DNA from: Rhodopila globiformis | GTDB lineage: Bacteria; Pseudomonadota; Alphaproteobacteria; Acetobacterales; Acetobacteraceae | DNA length: 64,000 nucleotides | Assembly (NCBI RefSeq): GCF_002937115.1 | Contig: NZ_NHRY01000254.1 | Coordinates: forward strand, 33,533-97,532 | Reading direction: 5' to 3' | Shown: one piece after another, positions 16,448-25,460 of the stretch | Numbering within the stretch: the first letter of the stretch is position 1 | Layout: each line of letters opens with the position of its first letter | Notes under the pieces: generated by a model | Database searches by the model: none | The model's input: only the letters and a program-made list of their open reading frames with translations | What the model was told of the DNA's origin: nothing | Translations under genes and position numbers: made by a program

Positions 16448-16641
16448 GCCGCTTCGGACCGCCGCCGCGGCGCAACCGTCAGGTCCGGCTCGCTGCCACC
16501 GAGGCGGGCGAGGCGGCGGGCGCTTTCACGTTCGATCAGGGCCTTCAGTGCCTCCCGCACCAAGGTGGATTTCTCCTGTAAGCCGGTGAAGTGCTGGGCT
16601 TCCTGGACAAGTTCGTCGTCCAAGGCCAGGGTGGTGCGCAT
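16444..16641 (-). CDS. vapB: Ribbon-helix-helix antitoxin VapB
   Basis: 65 residues from ATG 16641, with AAGGAG 6 bases upstream. The N-terminal MRTTLALDDELVQEA strand-helix and KSTLVREALKALIERE form the ribbon-helix-helix DNA-binding dimer. The charged C-terminal tail would wrap the VapC toxin. The promoter just upstream carries a palindrome expected for autoregulation by the VapBC complex. Confidence 0.9.
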   Translation of the reverse strand: MRTTLALDDELVQEAQHFTGLQEKSTLVREALKALIERESARRLARLGGSEPDLTVAPRRRSEAA

Positions 16642-16664
16642 TGTGATCTCCTTTTGAGGCACAT

Positions 16665-16693
16665 AATATAGCATCATCTGATGTCATATTCAA
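16665..16693 (-). promoter_or_regulatory. vapBC promoter with palindromic operator
   Basis: On the minus strand TTGAAT (16688-16693) and TATATT (16665-16670) are exactly 17 bases apart. The spacer is filled by an inverted repeat centred on CATCA-TC-TGATG (16672-16683), extended to 11-base arms with 9 matches (16666-16689). Transcription would begin near 16658, 16 bases before the vapB start codon. Confidence 0.7.
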
Positions 16694-16778
16694 TGCTTCT
16701 GCCGCGCCACGGTGACGCCCGCCGCCAATGGCGCTAAACGTCGCGGCAAAGCCGCCCAACAAACCGGAGGAAGCCCCG

Positions 16779-17966
16779 ATGTCCGCCATCTCGATGAATT
16801 TCGCCTCGCCCCGCATGCTGCTGGTGGCCGGCGGCGCGGTGCGACAGCTTGCCGATGTGCTGGCGCGGTTCGGCCTGTCGCGGCCGCTGGTGGTGACCGA
16901 TCCGTTCATGGTCGGCTCCGGCCATGTCCGCCACTGCCTGGAGCCGCTGGAGCGCGCCGGGCTGGCGATCGCCGTGTTCAGCGACACCGTGTCGGACCCG
17001 ACCGACATCGTGGTCGAGGCCGGCGTCGAACGGCTGGAGGTCGGCGACTACGACTGCCTGATCGGCTTCGGCGGCGGCTCGCCGATCGACACCGCCAAGG
17101 CGATGGCGATCCTGGCGGCGGGCGGCGGCAAGATGCGCGACTACAAGGCGCCGTTCGCCGCCGACAAGGGCGCGCTGCCGGTTATCGCCGTGCCGACCAC
17201 CGCGGGGACGGGCAGCGAGTGCACGCGGTTCACCGTGATCACCGATACCGAGCGCGACGAGAAGATGCTGATCGCCGGCCTGGGCGCGCTGCCGCTGGCT
17301 GCCGTCGTCGACTACGAGCTGACCTTCTCGGTGCCGCCGCGCACCACCGCCGATACCGGCATCGACAGCCTGACGCATGCGCTGGAAGCCTATGTCTCGA
17401 AGCGCGCCAACCCGATCTCGGACGCGCTGGCGCTGTCGGCGATGGCGCTGATCGGTGCCAACATCCGCACCGCCTATGCCGAACCGCACAACGCCGCGGC
17501 GCGCGAGGCGATGATGCTGGCGGCGACCGAGGCGGGGCTGGCGTTTTCCAACAGTTCGGTGGCGCTGGTGCACGGCATGTCGCGGCCCATCGGCGCACAT
17601 TTCCACGTGCCGCACGGGCTGTCGAACGCCATGCTGCTGCCGGCAATCACGCGGTTTTCCGTGCCCGGCGCCGCGGCGCGCTATGCCGAGGCGGCGCGGC
17701 GCATCGGCTTCGCCCGGGACGGCGACAATGACGACACCGCGGCGGCGCGGCTGGTCAGCGGGCTGGAGGCGCTGAACCGCGACCTGTCGGTGCCGACGCC
17801 GGCGGCATACGGCATCGACGAGGCAGCCTGGACGGGCAAGATGGCGCTGATGGCCGAGCAGGCGCTGGCCTCGGGCAGTCCCGGGAACAATCCGCGGGTG
17901 CCCTCGGCCGAAGAGATCGTCGGCCTGTACCGGGAGGTGTGGACCGGGGCGGCGGCGAACCGGTAG
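16779..17966 (+). CDS. Iron-containing (group III) alcohol dehydrogenase
   Basis: 395 residues from ATG 16779, preceded by CCGGAGGA at 7 bases. The NAD-binding loop is GFGGGSPIDTAKAMA, followed by VPTTAGTGSECTRFTVIT. The metal site is given by the Asp and His in DTGIDSLTHALEAYVS and by two His in VHGMSRPIGAHFHVPHG, all conserved in the family. These enzymes interconvert alcohols or hydroxyacids and aldehydes or ketones with NAD(P)H. Substrate is not visible from the sequence; no pathway partner lies beside it. Confidence 0.92.
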   Translation: MSAISMNFASPRMLLVAGGAVRQLADVLARFGLSRPLVVTDPFMVGSGHVRHCLEPLERAGLAIAVFSDTVSDPTDIVVEAGVERLEVGDYDCLIGFGGGSPIDTAKAMAILAAGGGKMRDYKAPFAADKGALPVIAVPTTAGTGSECTRFTVITDTERDEKMLIAGLGALPLAAVVDYELTFSVPPRTTADTGIDSLTHALEAYVSKRANPISDALALSAMALIGANIRTAYAEPHNAAAREAMMLAATEAGLAFSNSSVALVHGMSRPIGAHFHVPHGLSNAMLLPAITRFSVPGAAARYAEAARRIGFARDGDNDDTAAARLVSGLEALNRDLSVPTPAAYGIDEAAWTGKMALMAEQALASGSPGNNPRVPSAEEIVGLYREVWTGAAANR

Positions 17967-17968
17967 CG

Positions 17969-17989
17969 GGCGGCCCGGCAGGGGCCGCC
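17969..17989. terminator. Hairpin between convergent adh and purU genes
   Basis: GGCGGCCC (17969-17976) pairs with GGGCCGCC (17982-17989) across five bases, directly after the dehydrogenase stop. No T-run follows on either strand, so a Rho-independent role is uncertain. Confidence 0.35.
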
Positions 17990-18020
17990 GCGCCGCGGCG
18001 CCCGCCAGGCGGCGTCCCCC

Positions 18021-18878
18021 TCAGTCCCGGAACACTACCGTACGTGTGCCGTTGATCAGCACCCGCCCGTCGAGCTGCCAGCGCAACGCCCGCGACAGCA
18101 CCCGCCGCTCGATGTCGCGGCCCTGCCGGATCAGGTCGTCCGGCGAGGAGACATGGCTGATCCGCTCCACGTCCTGCTCGATGATCGGCCCTTCATCGAG
18201 CGCCGCGGTGACGTAGTGTGCCGTCGCGCCGATGATCTTCACGCCGCGGCGGTGCGCCTGGTGATACGGCTTGGCGCCCTTGAACCCGGGCAGGAAGGAG
18301 TGGTGGATGTTGATGCACCGCCCGTCCAGCTTCGCCGCCAGGTCGTCCGACAGCACCTGCATGTAGCGCGCCAGCACCACCACGTCGGTGTTGGTCTGCT
18401 GCACCAGGGCCCAGACCGCGGCTTCCTGTTCTGCCTTCGTTTCCTTGGTGACCGGCAGGTAGTGGAACGGGACGTCGCGCAGGTCGATGTGCTGGTAGGT
18501 CTCGCGCGGATGGTTGGAGACCACCGCGGCAATCTCCATCGGCAGTTCGCCGATGCGCCAGCGGTACAGGATGTCGGCCAGGCAGTGGTCGAATTTCGAG
18601 ACCATCAGCATCACCCGCAGCAGCTGCGCCCGGTCGCGCAGCGTCCAGGTCATGCCGAATCGCCCGGCGATGGCGGCGAGGCCGGCGTGCAGCTTCGGCA
18701 GGTCGAGCCGGTTCTTCGGGTGGTCAAGGACGATTCGGGCGAAGAAGCGGCCGCTTTCGGTGTCGTCGAACTGCTGCGATTCGCGGACGTTGCCGCCGTG
18801 CTCAAAAATGCAGGTGGAAACCGCGGCGACGATGCCGGGACGGTTTTCGCAGGTCAGGGTATAAATGTACTGGATCAC
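18021..18878 (-). CDS. purU: Formyltetrahydrofolate deformylase
   Basis: 285 residues from a GTG at 18878, which gives the usual PurU length and the start [19 protein letters not shown]; an upstream in-frame ATG at 18911 is an alternative. The N-terminal ACT domain is followed by the formyl-transferase fold, with [32 protein letters not shown] and [10 protein letters not shown] carrying the catalytic Asn/His/Asp region. PurU hydrolyses 10-formyl-THF to formate and THF, balancing one-carbon pools. It stands alone, converging with the dehydrogenase gene. Confidence 0.93.
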   Translation of the reverse strand: MIQYIYTLTCENRPGIVAAVSTCIFEHGGNVRESQQFDDTESGRFFARIVLDHPKNRLDLPKLHAGLAAIAGRFGMTWTLRDRAQLLRVMLMVSKFDHCLADILYRWRIGELPMEIAAVVSNHPRETYQHIDLRDVPFHYLPVTKETKAEQEAAVWALVQQTNTDVVVLARYMQVLSDDLAAKLDGRCINIHHSFLPGFKGAKPYHQAHRRGVKIIGATAHYVTAALDEGPIIEQDVERISHVSSPDDLIRQGRDIERRVLSRALRWQLDGRVLINGTRTVVFRD

Positions 18879-19098
18879 GGAACGGCGGGCTCCATCGGAA
18901 ATTCGGCGCATGCGCCAATCGCCGCAGGCTATGGCATCGATTGCCGATGCGCCAGACGGGACGCACGGTCCGGTGAGGTCCGGGCACCGGCGGCGTCATC
19001 CCAGCCGCGCGGGCGCGGGGCATGCCGAATTGCGGCAACGATGCTCTTGCGTTGCGGCGCGGCAGGCTGTAGGAAGCCGGCCTCGTCACCCGAGGGAT

Positions 19099-19173
19099 GG
19101 GCGCGTAGCTCAGCGGTAGAGCATCGCCTTCACACGGCGGGGGTCACAGGTTCAATCCCTGTCGCGCCCACCA
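19099..19173 (+). tRNA. tRNA-Val (anticodon CAC)
   Basis: 75 bases with encoded CCA. Acceptor stem GGGCGCG (19099-19105) pairs with CGCGCCC (19163-19169). D-arm region TAGCTCAGCGGTAGAGC, anticodon loop TTCACAC within CGCC/GGCG, and T-loop GGTTCAATCC are all present. Anticodon CAC reads the Val codon GTG, common in this high-GC genome. Confidence 0.95.
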
Positions 19174-19285
19174 TCCTTCCAATCGATCGGCCTCGCCCTT
19201 CCCGTCGCGCTGCGGCGGGCGCCGCCTGTGCGTTGGGGGCCTCTCGCGCCGGTGGATTGCTGGTTCACGGAACGTTCGATGTGCT

Positions 19286-19345
19286 GGCGGTCCGGGCGGC
19301 GGTCCGGGCGGTGGTCCGGGCGGTGGTCCGGGCGGTGGTCCGTGT
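19286..19345 (+). repeat. 12-bp tandem repeat, five units
   Basis: Units GGCGGTCCGGGC, GGCGGTCCGGGC, GGTGGTCCGGGC, GGTGGTCCGGGC and GGTGGTCCGTGT lie in order. The 368-base gap from the tRNA to the next gene (19174-19541) holds this repeat and no gene that I can support; antisense open frames through it read as low-complexity Thr/Ala/Arg or Asp/His/Arg repeats. Confidence 0.8.
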
Positions 19346-19541
19346 CCGGCAGGGCCGGTCGGCTTCGCTTGCTTGCCGGCGCGATGCGCGCGGACAAGAA
19401 ATGAAACCGGAAGCAAAGCGCGTGCTTCCTTCACGCGCCGCCTGCGCCCATCCGCCTTGCAGTTTCGTTCGCCACATTTATCATTTTGGTTGCTTGCGAT
19501 CCCACCGAGGCACTAGAAAGCGTCGCGATTCTGCAACGTCG

Positions 19542-21302
19542 ATGCGGCAACCAATGCGATCCATACGACAATGGTGGAGTGCTCAGAAGCTCCAGTCCCG
19601 CTTCATGGCGATCACGGGCGCCGGTCTCGTGCTGATCGCGGCGGGCGGCGTCGCCGCCGTCGGCGAACTGGAGTCCCGCGGCATCGAACAGCGGCTGGAA
19701 ACGCTTTCCCGCAACGAAATGGCCTCGATGCACGCCCTGGTCCTTGGCGTCATGGAACGCCGGATCAGCGACCGTGACAACGTCGCCATCGACGTCTTCA
19801 ACAAGTGGTTTGAGCAAAGGAACAAGGATTATCCGGGCCGGCTGTGGAGCGTCTGGTCGCCGCAGGTGACCGCCTACATGCACCGCACCGCCCCCGGCCG
19901 TGCCGCCAAGCGTCCGCGTGACGCCATGGATGAAGCGGCCCTGCGGACCGGCAAGACCGTCGCGGGCTTCGTCGACGGCGCCTATCGCTACAGCTTTCCC
20001 ATCGTGCTCGGCGTCACCGCCGGCGCCGACCAGACGATCTGCCGCGCCTGCCATGGGGCCGGAATGGGAATCAAGGACGGCCAAACGATCGCAGTGTTTT
20101 CCAGCAGTCTTCCGGCCGCGGCCGAATTCGCGCGGCTGCGCGCCAATCTTCTGGCGATCGGCGCAGGCGGATTCGTTGCGGTGGCCGTGCTGATGCTGGC
20201 AATCCGCATGGTGTTCGTCAGGGTCATCAGCCGCCGGCTGAACCGGATGAACGGCGCCATGCTGCGTCTTGCCGAGGGCGACCGCACCGTCGTCATACCG
20301 CCCCACGAGCACGACGACGAAATCGGCGCCATGGCCAGCGCGCTGGAAGTGTTCAAGGCACATGCCGAGGAGGCCGCCCGGCTGACCGTCGAGAAGGAAC
20401 GCGCGCAACAACGCCGCGAGCAGCGGCGGGCGGTGATCGAACAGGAAACCGCCGCGTTCGGCGTGTCGGTGTCGCGCATCATGCAGGCTTTGCTGGCCTC
20501 GGCCGACATGATGCGCCGGGCGGCCGAGACCATGGACAAGGCGGCGGGCGGCGTGCAGCGGCACGCATCCGAAACCGCAACAAATGCCGCGGCCGTGTTC
20601 GGCAACCTCGATGCCGTCTCTGCCTCGGTGACGGCGATAACGGCAAGTTTCGGCGAGATTTCCACTGCGCTTGATACCACGGCGACGATGGCCCACCAGG
20701 TATCGAGCCAGGCCGACGCGAACCAGCGCACCATGCAGGACCTGGCGGACGCCGTCACGCAGATTGGCGCTGTCCTGCAGATCATCGGCGACGTTGCCGC
20801 GCGCACCAATCTTCTCGCGCTGAATGCAACGATCGAGGCCGCGCGCGCGGGCGAGGCGGGACGCGGTTTCGCCGTGGTCGCCGGCGAGGTCAAGGCGCTG
20901 GCCACCCAGACGTCGAGCGCAACGCAGCAGATCGAAACCGAAATCGCCATGGTGCGGCAGGCGGCGTCCGCGGCGGCCGGCGCGATGCATGCGGTCGACG
21001 AAAGCATTGGCCGGATCGACGATGCCGCCGGCGAGATCGCCCGCACGCTCAGCCGGCAGGCCGCGGCGACCGAGGGTGTCGCGCACAATGTCCAGGCGGT
21101 GACCGCGGCAACCGACAGGACCGCGCATGCCATGGAGGCCGTGGCCGGCGATGCGGCCGAAGCCAACCATGTCAGCCAGGAGGTCCTGCTGGTCGCCGCC
21201 GAAGTCCGGCGGCTGGCCGACGAGCTTCAGGGCGAAGTGGCGCGCTTCCTCGCCGCGGTGAGTGACGATGCGCAGCTTACGGCCCCGGGGCAGGCGGCAT
21301 GA
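19542..21302 (+). CDS. Methyl-accepting chemotaxis protein with periplasmic CxxCH haem motif
   Basis: 586 residues (ATG 19542; ATG 19554 is possible). One membrane span at about 22-42, a periplasmic region to about 200, a second span at about 205-230, a HAMP domain, then the signalling hairpin containing [20 protein letters not shown]. The periplasmic part has CRACH (Cys167, Cys170, His171), a covalent haem c attachment motif, preceded by [11 protein letters not shown], a layout resembling single-domain haem sensors. It could sense redox state, oxygen or NO; c-haem chemoreceptors are known from Geobacter and Desulfovibrio. There is no clear C-terminal CheR-docking pentapeptide. It precedes a second chemoreceptor gene by 61 bases. 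Confidence 0.9.
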   Translation: MRQPMRSIRQWWSAQKLQSRFMAITGAGLVLIAAGGVAAVGELESRGIEQRLETLSRNEMASMHALVLGVMERRISDRDNVAIDVFNKWFEQRNKDYPGRLWSVWSPQVTAYMHRTAPGRAAKRPRDAMDEAALRTGKTVAGFVDGAYRYSFPIVLGVTAGADQTICRACHGAGMGIKDGQTIAVFSSSLPAAAEFARLRANLLAIGAGGFVAVAVLMLAIRMVFVRVISRRLNRMNGAMLRLAEGDRTVVIPPHEHDDEIGAMASALEVFKAHAEEAARLTVEKERAQQRREQRRAVIEQETAAFGVSVSRIMQALLASADMMRRAAETMDKAAGGVQRHASETATNAAAVFGNLDAVSASVTAITASFGEISTALDTTATMAHQVSSQADANQRTMQDLADAVTQIGAVLQIIGDVAARTNLLALNATIEAARAGEAGRGFAVVAGEVKALATQTSSATQQIETEIAMVRQAASAAAGAMHAVDESIGRIDDAAGEIARTLSRQAAATEGVAHNVQAVTAATDRTAHAMEAVAGDAAEANHVSQEVLLVAAEVRRLADELQGEVARFLAAVSDDAQLTAPGQAA

Positions 21303-21363
21303 GCACCCACGGATCGAACCCGATGCAAGCCAGGAATGGCGATGATCGTTTTGGAGACATGTC

Positions 21364-23427
21364 ATGCGCCTGAACGAGCCGATCACGGATCGTGAGGTCC
21401 TGGTTCCCGAGAACGAAACAATCGTCTCCCGCACCGATACCGGCGGCCGCATCACGTTCGTCAACAAAACGTTCTGCGAGGTAAGCGGCTTCCGCGAAGA
21501 CGAACTGATCGGCAAGCCGCACAACATCGTCCGCCACCCGCACATGCCCAAGGAAGGCTTCGCCAACCTTTGGGCCACCATCAAGAGCGGGCAGCCCTGG
21601 GACGGCCTGGTCAAGAACCGTTGCAAGTCCGGCGACTTCTACTGGGTGCGGGCCAATGTCACGCCCGTCGTCGAGAATGGCGCGATCGTCGGCTATGTCT
21701 CGATCCGCGACCGCCCCTCGCGTGAGGAGATCGCGCAGGCCGAGGACGCCTATGCGCGGATCAGGTCGGGCCAAGGGCGCGGCCTTTCCCTGCGCAGTGG
21801 CGCGCTGATCACCGTATCGTTCCGGTCCCGGATGTCCGAGGCCTGGCAGGCGATCGGCACGCGGCTTGCGCTTCTGCTGCTTGCCGTGCTGCTGGGGCTG
21901 TGCACCACGGCGGCCGCCGGGCTTGTGGGCATGGCGGCGTCCGATGGGGTGTTGCGCCAGGCCTGCCGGTGGATCATCGTTTCGGGGGCGCCGCTATGCG
22001 CGGTTCTGGCTGTTGCGGCGGGCTGGGGGGTGCAAAGCGCGCTGAAACAGTCGTTGCGGCAGATGACGCGCGACCTGACGGCGATCGCCGCCGATGACGG
22101 CACGCACCAGATCGTTGCGCCCAAGGCACGGGAATTCTGGGCGGTGTCCCGCGTGGCCCGGGCCGTCCAGGCCAGGACCGCGTTCGCACGCCACGCCCAG
22201 GCCGAGACGCAGCGGGCGATCGAGGAGGCGCGGGCCGTCGCCACCCGCAGCATGGCCGAAACGGTCGAGCGCGAAAGCCTCGCCGCCGTGCAGCGTGTCG
22301 CGGTGCAGACCATCGAGGCATTGCAGAACGCCGACGCGGCCGTCGGCGCCGCCACGCGGGTCACCACGAACGCCGATCAGGTCAACGCCGCTGCCCGGTC
22401 GTCGCTGATGAACGCGCAGACGGTCGGCGCGGCGGCGGAACAACTCGCCGCGTCGGTGCATGAGATCTCGGCGCAGATGATACGGGTCAGTGCCAACGCG
22501 CGCACCGCGGTGGAACAGAGCGCCAATGTGCGCGAAAGGATCCGGTCCCTTTCGGGTCTTTCCGAGAACATCGGCACCGTGGTCTCGCTGATCCGGGAAA
22601 TCGCCGGAAAGACCAACCTGCTGGCGCTGAACGCGACCATCGAGGCGGCGCGGGCCGGCGACGCCGGGCGGGGCTTTGCCGTGGTCGCCGCGGAGGTGAA
22701 GAGCCTGGCGACCCAGACCGCCCGTTCGACCAACGAAATCAACAGCCAGATCACCGCCATTCAGGCGGCCAGCAAGGCGGCGGTCGATGCGGTCGAGGAG
22801 ATCGCCGGAAGCGTCGACAGCACGGCGCAGGTTGCCGAGGCGGTGGCGGCCGCTGTCGAGCAACAGGCGATGGCGACAGCGGAAATTGCCCACAGCGCCA
22901 GCGAAACGGCCGAAGCCGCCCAGCATGTTTCAGACAGCATCCAGGACGTTTCCCGCGACTCCACGGATGCCGCGCGGCTCGTCGAGGCGATGCGCAGCGG
23001 CGCCGTTGCAACGTCGCGGCATATCGAGGCGCTTGAAACCGCGGTTGTCCGCGTGGTCAGGACGGCGACAACCTACGCCGATCGGCGCGGCGAGGAACGT
23101 ATTGAAACCAATGAGGCGTGCGTCCTGGAAACCTCCAGCGGCAGGCGGCATGAATGCCGTTTGGCCGATATTTCCAGATCGGGCGCCAAAGTCCTGGACG
23201 CCGGCGTGCTGGGTGCCCAGGGACTTTCCCCCGCTGACCGGGGCGTGCTTTTCCTGCCGGGCGGAGGCCGCGAGGCCCGGGCCGGATTCGAGGTCCGGGG
23301 CGTTGGCGACAACGGGACGCTGCGCCTGCAGTTCATTTCGGGCCAGGTCTCGCAGTCCATCCAGGACCACGTCGCGCGGCTGGCCGGTCAGGATGGGAAG
23401 TCGCCGCGGGACGAACAAGCGGCCTGA
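21364..23427 (+). CDS. Aer-like PAS chemoreceptor with C-terminal PilZ domain
   Basis: 687 residues. An N-terminal PAS domain of the Aer type (residues about 10-115) shows [29 protein letters not shown] and [15 protein letters not shown], a likely FAD site for energy or oxygen sensing. Two close membrane spans follow at about 167-190 and 203-225. The signalling hairpin has [20 protein letters not shown]. After about residue 575 a PilZ domain begins with RRGEER and continues to DISRSGAKV, the RxxxR plus D/NxSxxG pattern that binds cyclic di-GMP. The protein thus joins aerotaxis input with second-messenger input. It is separated from the haem receptor gene by 61 bases. Confidence 0.9.
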   Translation: MRLNEPITDREVLVPENETIVSRTDTGGRITFVNKTFCEVSGFREDELIGKPHNIVRHPHMPKEGFANLWATIKSGQPWDGLVKNRCKSGDFYWVRANVTPVVENGAIVGYVSIRDRPSREEIAQAEDAYARIRSGQGRGLSLRSGALITVSFRSRMSEAWQAIGTRLALLLLAVLLGLCTTAAAGLVGMAASDGVLRQACRWIIVSGAPLCAVLAVAAGWGVQSALKQSLRQMTRDLTAIAADDGTHQIVAPKAREFWAVSRVARAVQARTAFARHAQAETQRAIEEARAVATRSMAETVERESLAAVQRVAVQTIEALQNADAAVGAATRVTTNADQVNAAARSSLMNAQTVGAAAEQLAASVHEISAQMIRVSANARTAVEQSANVRERIRSLSGLSENIGTVVSLIREIAGKTNLLALNATIEAARAGDAGRGFAVVAAEVKSLATQTARSTNEINSQITAIQAASKAAVDAVEEIAGSVDSTAQVAEAVAAAVEQQAMATAEIAHSASETAEAAQHVSDSIQDVSRDSTDAARLVEAMRSGAVATSRHIEALETAVVRVVRTATTYADRRGEERIETNEACVLETSSGRRHECRLADISRSGAKVLDAGVLGAQGLSPADRGVLFLPGGGREARAGFEVRGVGDNGTLRLQFISGQVSQSIQDHVARLAGQDGKSPRDEQAA

Positions 23428-23964
23428 TGACGACATAGGCGAGGGGCGGGACTGCCGGCAGCAAGGGAATGTGCAGTTCCGGTCCCAAGGAATGGCGGGG
23501 CCGGGGGTGGTCCGGATGACCGCGCTCCGCCCTTGCTGCGGCGCCATCTCGCGCCGGATCTCACAACCGCGGCGGTTATGCTGATCGCCGAAGGCGTTCG
23601 ACGCGGAACATCGAGCGACTGACAGCGGCCAGCCGGGTTGGCGATGGCGCTGAGCGACGGTGAATTCGTAATTCCAGGCACCATCTGATCGGAAGTGTCC
23701 GCGCCGCGCGCGGATGGAACCGCCTGAAACTTCTCGGTTGTCTCGTCTCGTTATCCGTGTAACTTCCCGTATTTCGCGACGAGGTTGGCGGATTCCCAAG
23801 AGTTTGATACGAGTCTACCAAATTGATCGTTGCCGGACGACAAAATTCCACATAGGATGCAGAAACCTTATGGCCAGGATCAATGGCTCCTGCGAGATGG
23901 CTACCAGGCGGTTCGTCAAGGAGTGGTCAGGCCAACGAGGTGTTGAGCACGGACGATTGCGACG
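23428..23964. other. Intergenic region, no gene supported
   Basis: About 540 bases between the PAS-PilZ receptor gene and the next small gene. The sequence around 23730-23880 is richer in AT than its surroundings and probably holds promoter elements, but I see no clear sigma70 pair, hairpin or coding frame with a plausible protein. Confidence 0.4.
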
Positions 23965-24552
23965 ATGGCCCCGTTTATATCGAGCAAAGACTTCGCACCT
24001 GGTATCGGCAATGCCGTATCCGCCCGCGGCCAGATACACGCCGAAGGGGACGGGCTTGATCTGGCGCCGTTCGCGGGCGCGAACCTGGACGCGCCGGCAA
24101 GTCCCGATGTCGTTGTCAATCCGGCCGCGCTTCTGGCCGCGTATGGAACGCAGGGCAAAGAGCAAACGGGTTTGCGGGAAGGTTGGCCCGCCATGGCGGC
24201 TTCGAGCCCCGCTTCGGCGCTGACCGCCCTGTCGTCGCTCGCCCGGCAGGTGACCGACTGTCAGGACCAGATCGAGCGCCTGAAGGCTTCAAGCCGATCG
24301 ATCATCGAGCAACGTGATCAGTGGCGGCTGAGAGCCCAGCAGGCCGAGGCGCGGATGGCCGGCGCCGCACGGCCTGACACGGCTTCCGAGGAAGAAAGCC
24401 ACTACATCGCCCTGAAACATCGCCTAGCGAAAATGCTCCATCCGGACAGCCCCTCCCGCTCGCTGGCGGACAAATCCGAATGTGAGGCGTTGTTCATCCG
24501 GATCTGGGAAGCGATCGACCAGATTGAGCAAGGCGGCACAGAACGGAAATAG
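23965..24552 (+). CDS. Coiled-coil protein with HPD-containing J-like C-terminus
   Basis: 195 residues, not a family that I recognise with certainty. The N-terminal 80 residues are low in structure signal. A coiled coil is likely at about 88-132 (ALSSLARQVTDCQDQIERLK onward). The C-terminal part reads HYIALKHRLAKMLHPD with HPD at 159-161, then a helix ALFIRIWEAIDQIE. This resembles helix II, HPD loop and helix III of a J-domain, although HPD sits near the protein end. It is convergent with the cheR end of the che operon, so a link to chemotaxis is only positional. The ribosome site is weak. Confidence 0.6.
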   Translation: MAPFISSKDFAPGIGNAVSARGQIHAEGDGLDLAPFAGANLDAPASPDVVVNPAALLAAYGTQGKEQTGLREGWPAMAASSPASALTALSSLARQVTDCQDQIERLKASSRSIIEQRDQWRLRAQQAEARMAGAARPDTASEEESHYIALKHRLAKMLHPDSPSRSLADKSECEALFIRIWEAIDQIEQGGTERK

Positions 24553-24650
24553 AACGTCTGGTCATCATGTCGCCTTGACGTCACGCTGTCGTACATCCGG
24601 AACGGTGGTGCTCCATCAAGACGTTTCCCGCCGGCAAAGTTCCAGGCGGG

Positions 24651-25460
24651 TCAAGCCGTTTTCCGATAGACGCCAGCCCAGCCGGGCAGGGGGGTGAAAG
24701 CGGCCGTCAAACCCAGGGTGGTCTCGGCCCCGCCAAGCGCAAGGTAGCCGCCCGGCCTGGTACGAGCCGCCAGCGACGCCAGCACGGCTTTTTTTATCGG
24801 CGGCTCGAAGTAGATCAACACGTTGCGGCAGAAAATGATATCAAACGGACCCATGTTCTGCGGCAGGTCGAGCAGGTTCAGCGCCCGGAATTCGATATTT
24901 GCCCGCAGTTCGGTACGGACCCGCCATTCGCCGCCAAGGTCCTCGAAATATTTCACCAGACGCTGCACCGGCAATCCGCGCTGAACCTCGAACTGCGAGT
25001 AGATCCCGCTTCGCGCGCGTGCCAGAACCGGTTCGCAGATGTCGGAGCCGAGGATGCCGAACCGCCTGCCGCGCAGTTGCTGCTCCTCCTCGCGCATCGT
25101 CATAGCGATCGAATAGACTTCCTGGCCGCTCGAGCACGCAGCGGACCAGATCGCGATCGGCCGATCGGCGGGCACGCGGGAAACGAGATCCGGGATTATG
25201 ACGCTCTTCAGCGCCTCGAACGGCTTTTGATCACGAAACCACAACGTCTCGTTGATCGTAAGAGCCGCGATCACCTGGCTCGCAAGGCTGCCCTTCGGCT
25301 GCGCGCGCAGGCGGTCGACCAAGCCGTCCAGGGTAGCAACGTTCCAGGATGTTAACTGCGGCTTCAAACGCGAGACAACGAGGTAATCCTTATCGGCGCC
25401 GAGATTGATGCCCGCGTTGTCACGCACGAAGCCGCGCAGGGCTTCCATCGCACCGCTCAT
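24651..25460 (-). CDS. cheR: Chemotaxis protein methyltransferase CheR
   Basis: 269 residues from ATG 25460, with AGGAG 7 bases upstream. The N-terminal helical domain is followed by the SAM fold: TINETLWFRD, IWSAACSSGQEVYSIAM (glycine-rich SAM loop), LGSDICEPVLARAR and FDIIFCRNVLIYF. It methylates Glu residues of the chemoreceptors. Its start overlaps the cheB stop by 4 bases. No TPR or pentapeptide-binding extension is added. Confidence 0.95.
   Translation of the reverse strand: MSGAMEALRGFVRDNAGINLGADKDYLVVSRLKPQLTSWNVATLDGLVDRLRAQPKGSLASQVIAALTINETLWFRDQKPFEALKSVIIPDLVSRVPADRPIAIWSAACSSGQEVYSIAMTMREEEQQLRGRRFGILGSDICEPVLARARSGIYSQFEVQRGLPVQRLVKYFEDLGGEWRVRTELRANIEFRALNLLDLPQNMGPFDIIFCRNVLIYFEPPIKKAVLASLAARTRPGGYLALGGAETTLGLTAAFTPLPGWAGVYRKTA

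Noticed and set aside
19174..19541. Minus-strand open frames with Thr/Ala/Arg or Asp/His/Arg repeats upstream of the haem receptor
   Set aside because: They only reflect the 12-bp tandem repeat and overlap the tRNA gene.
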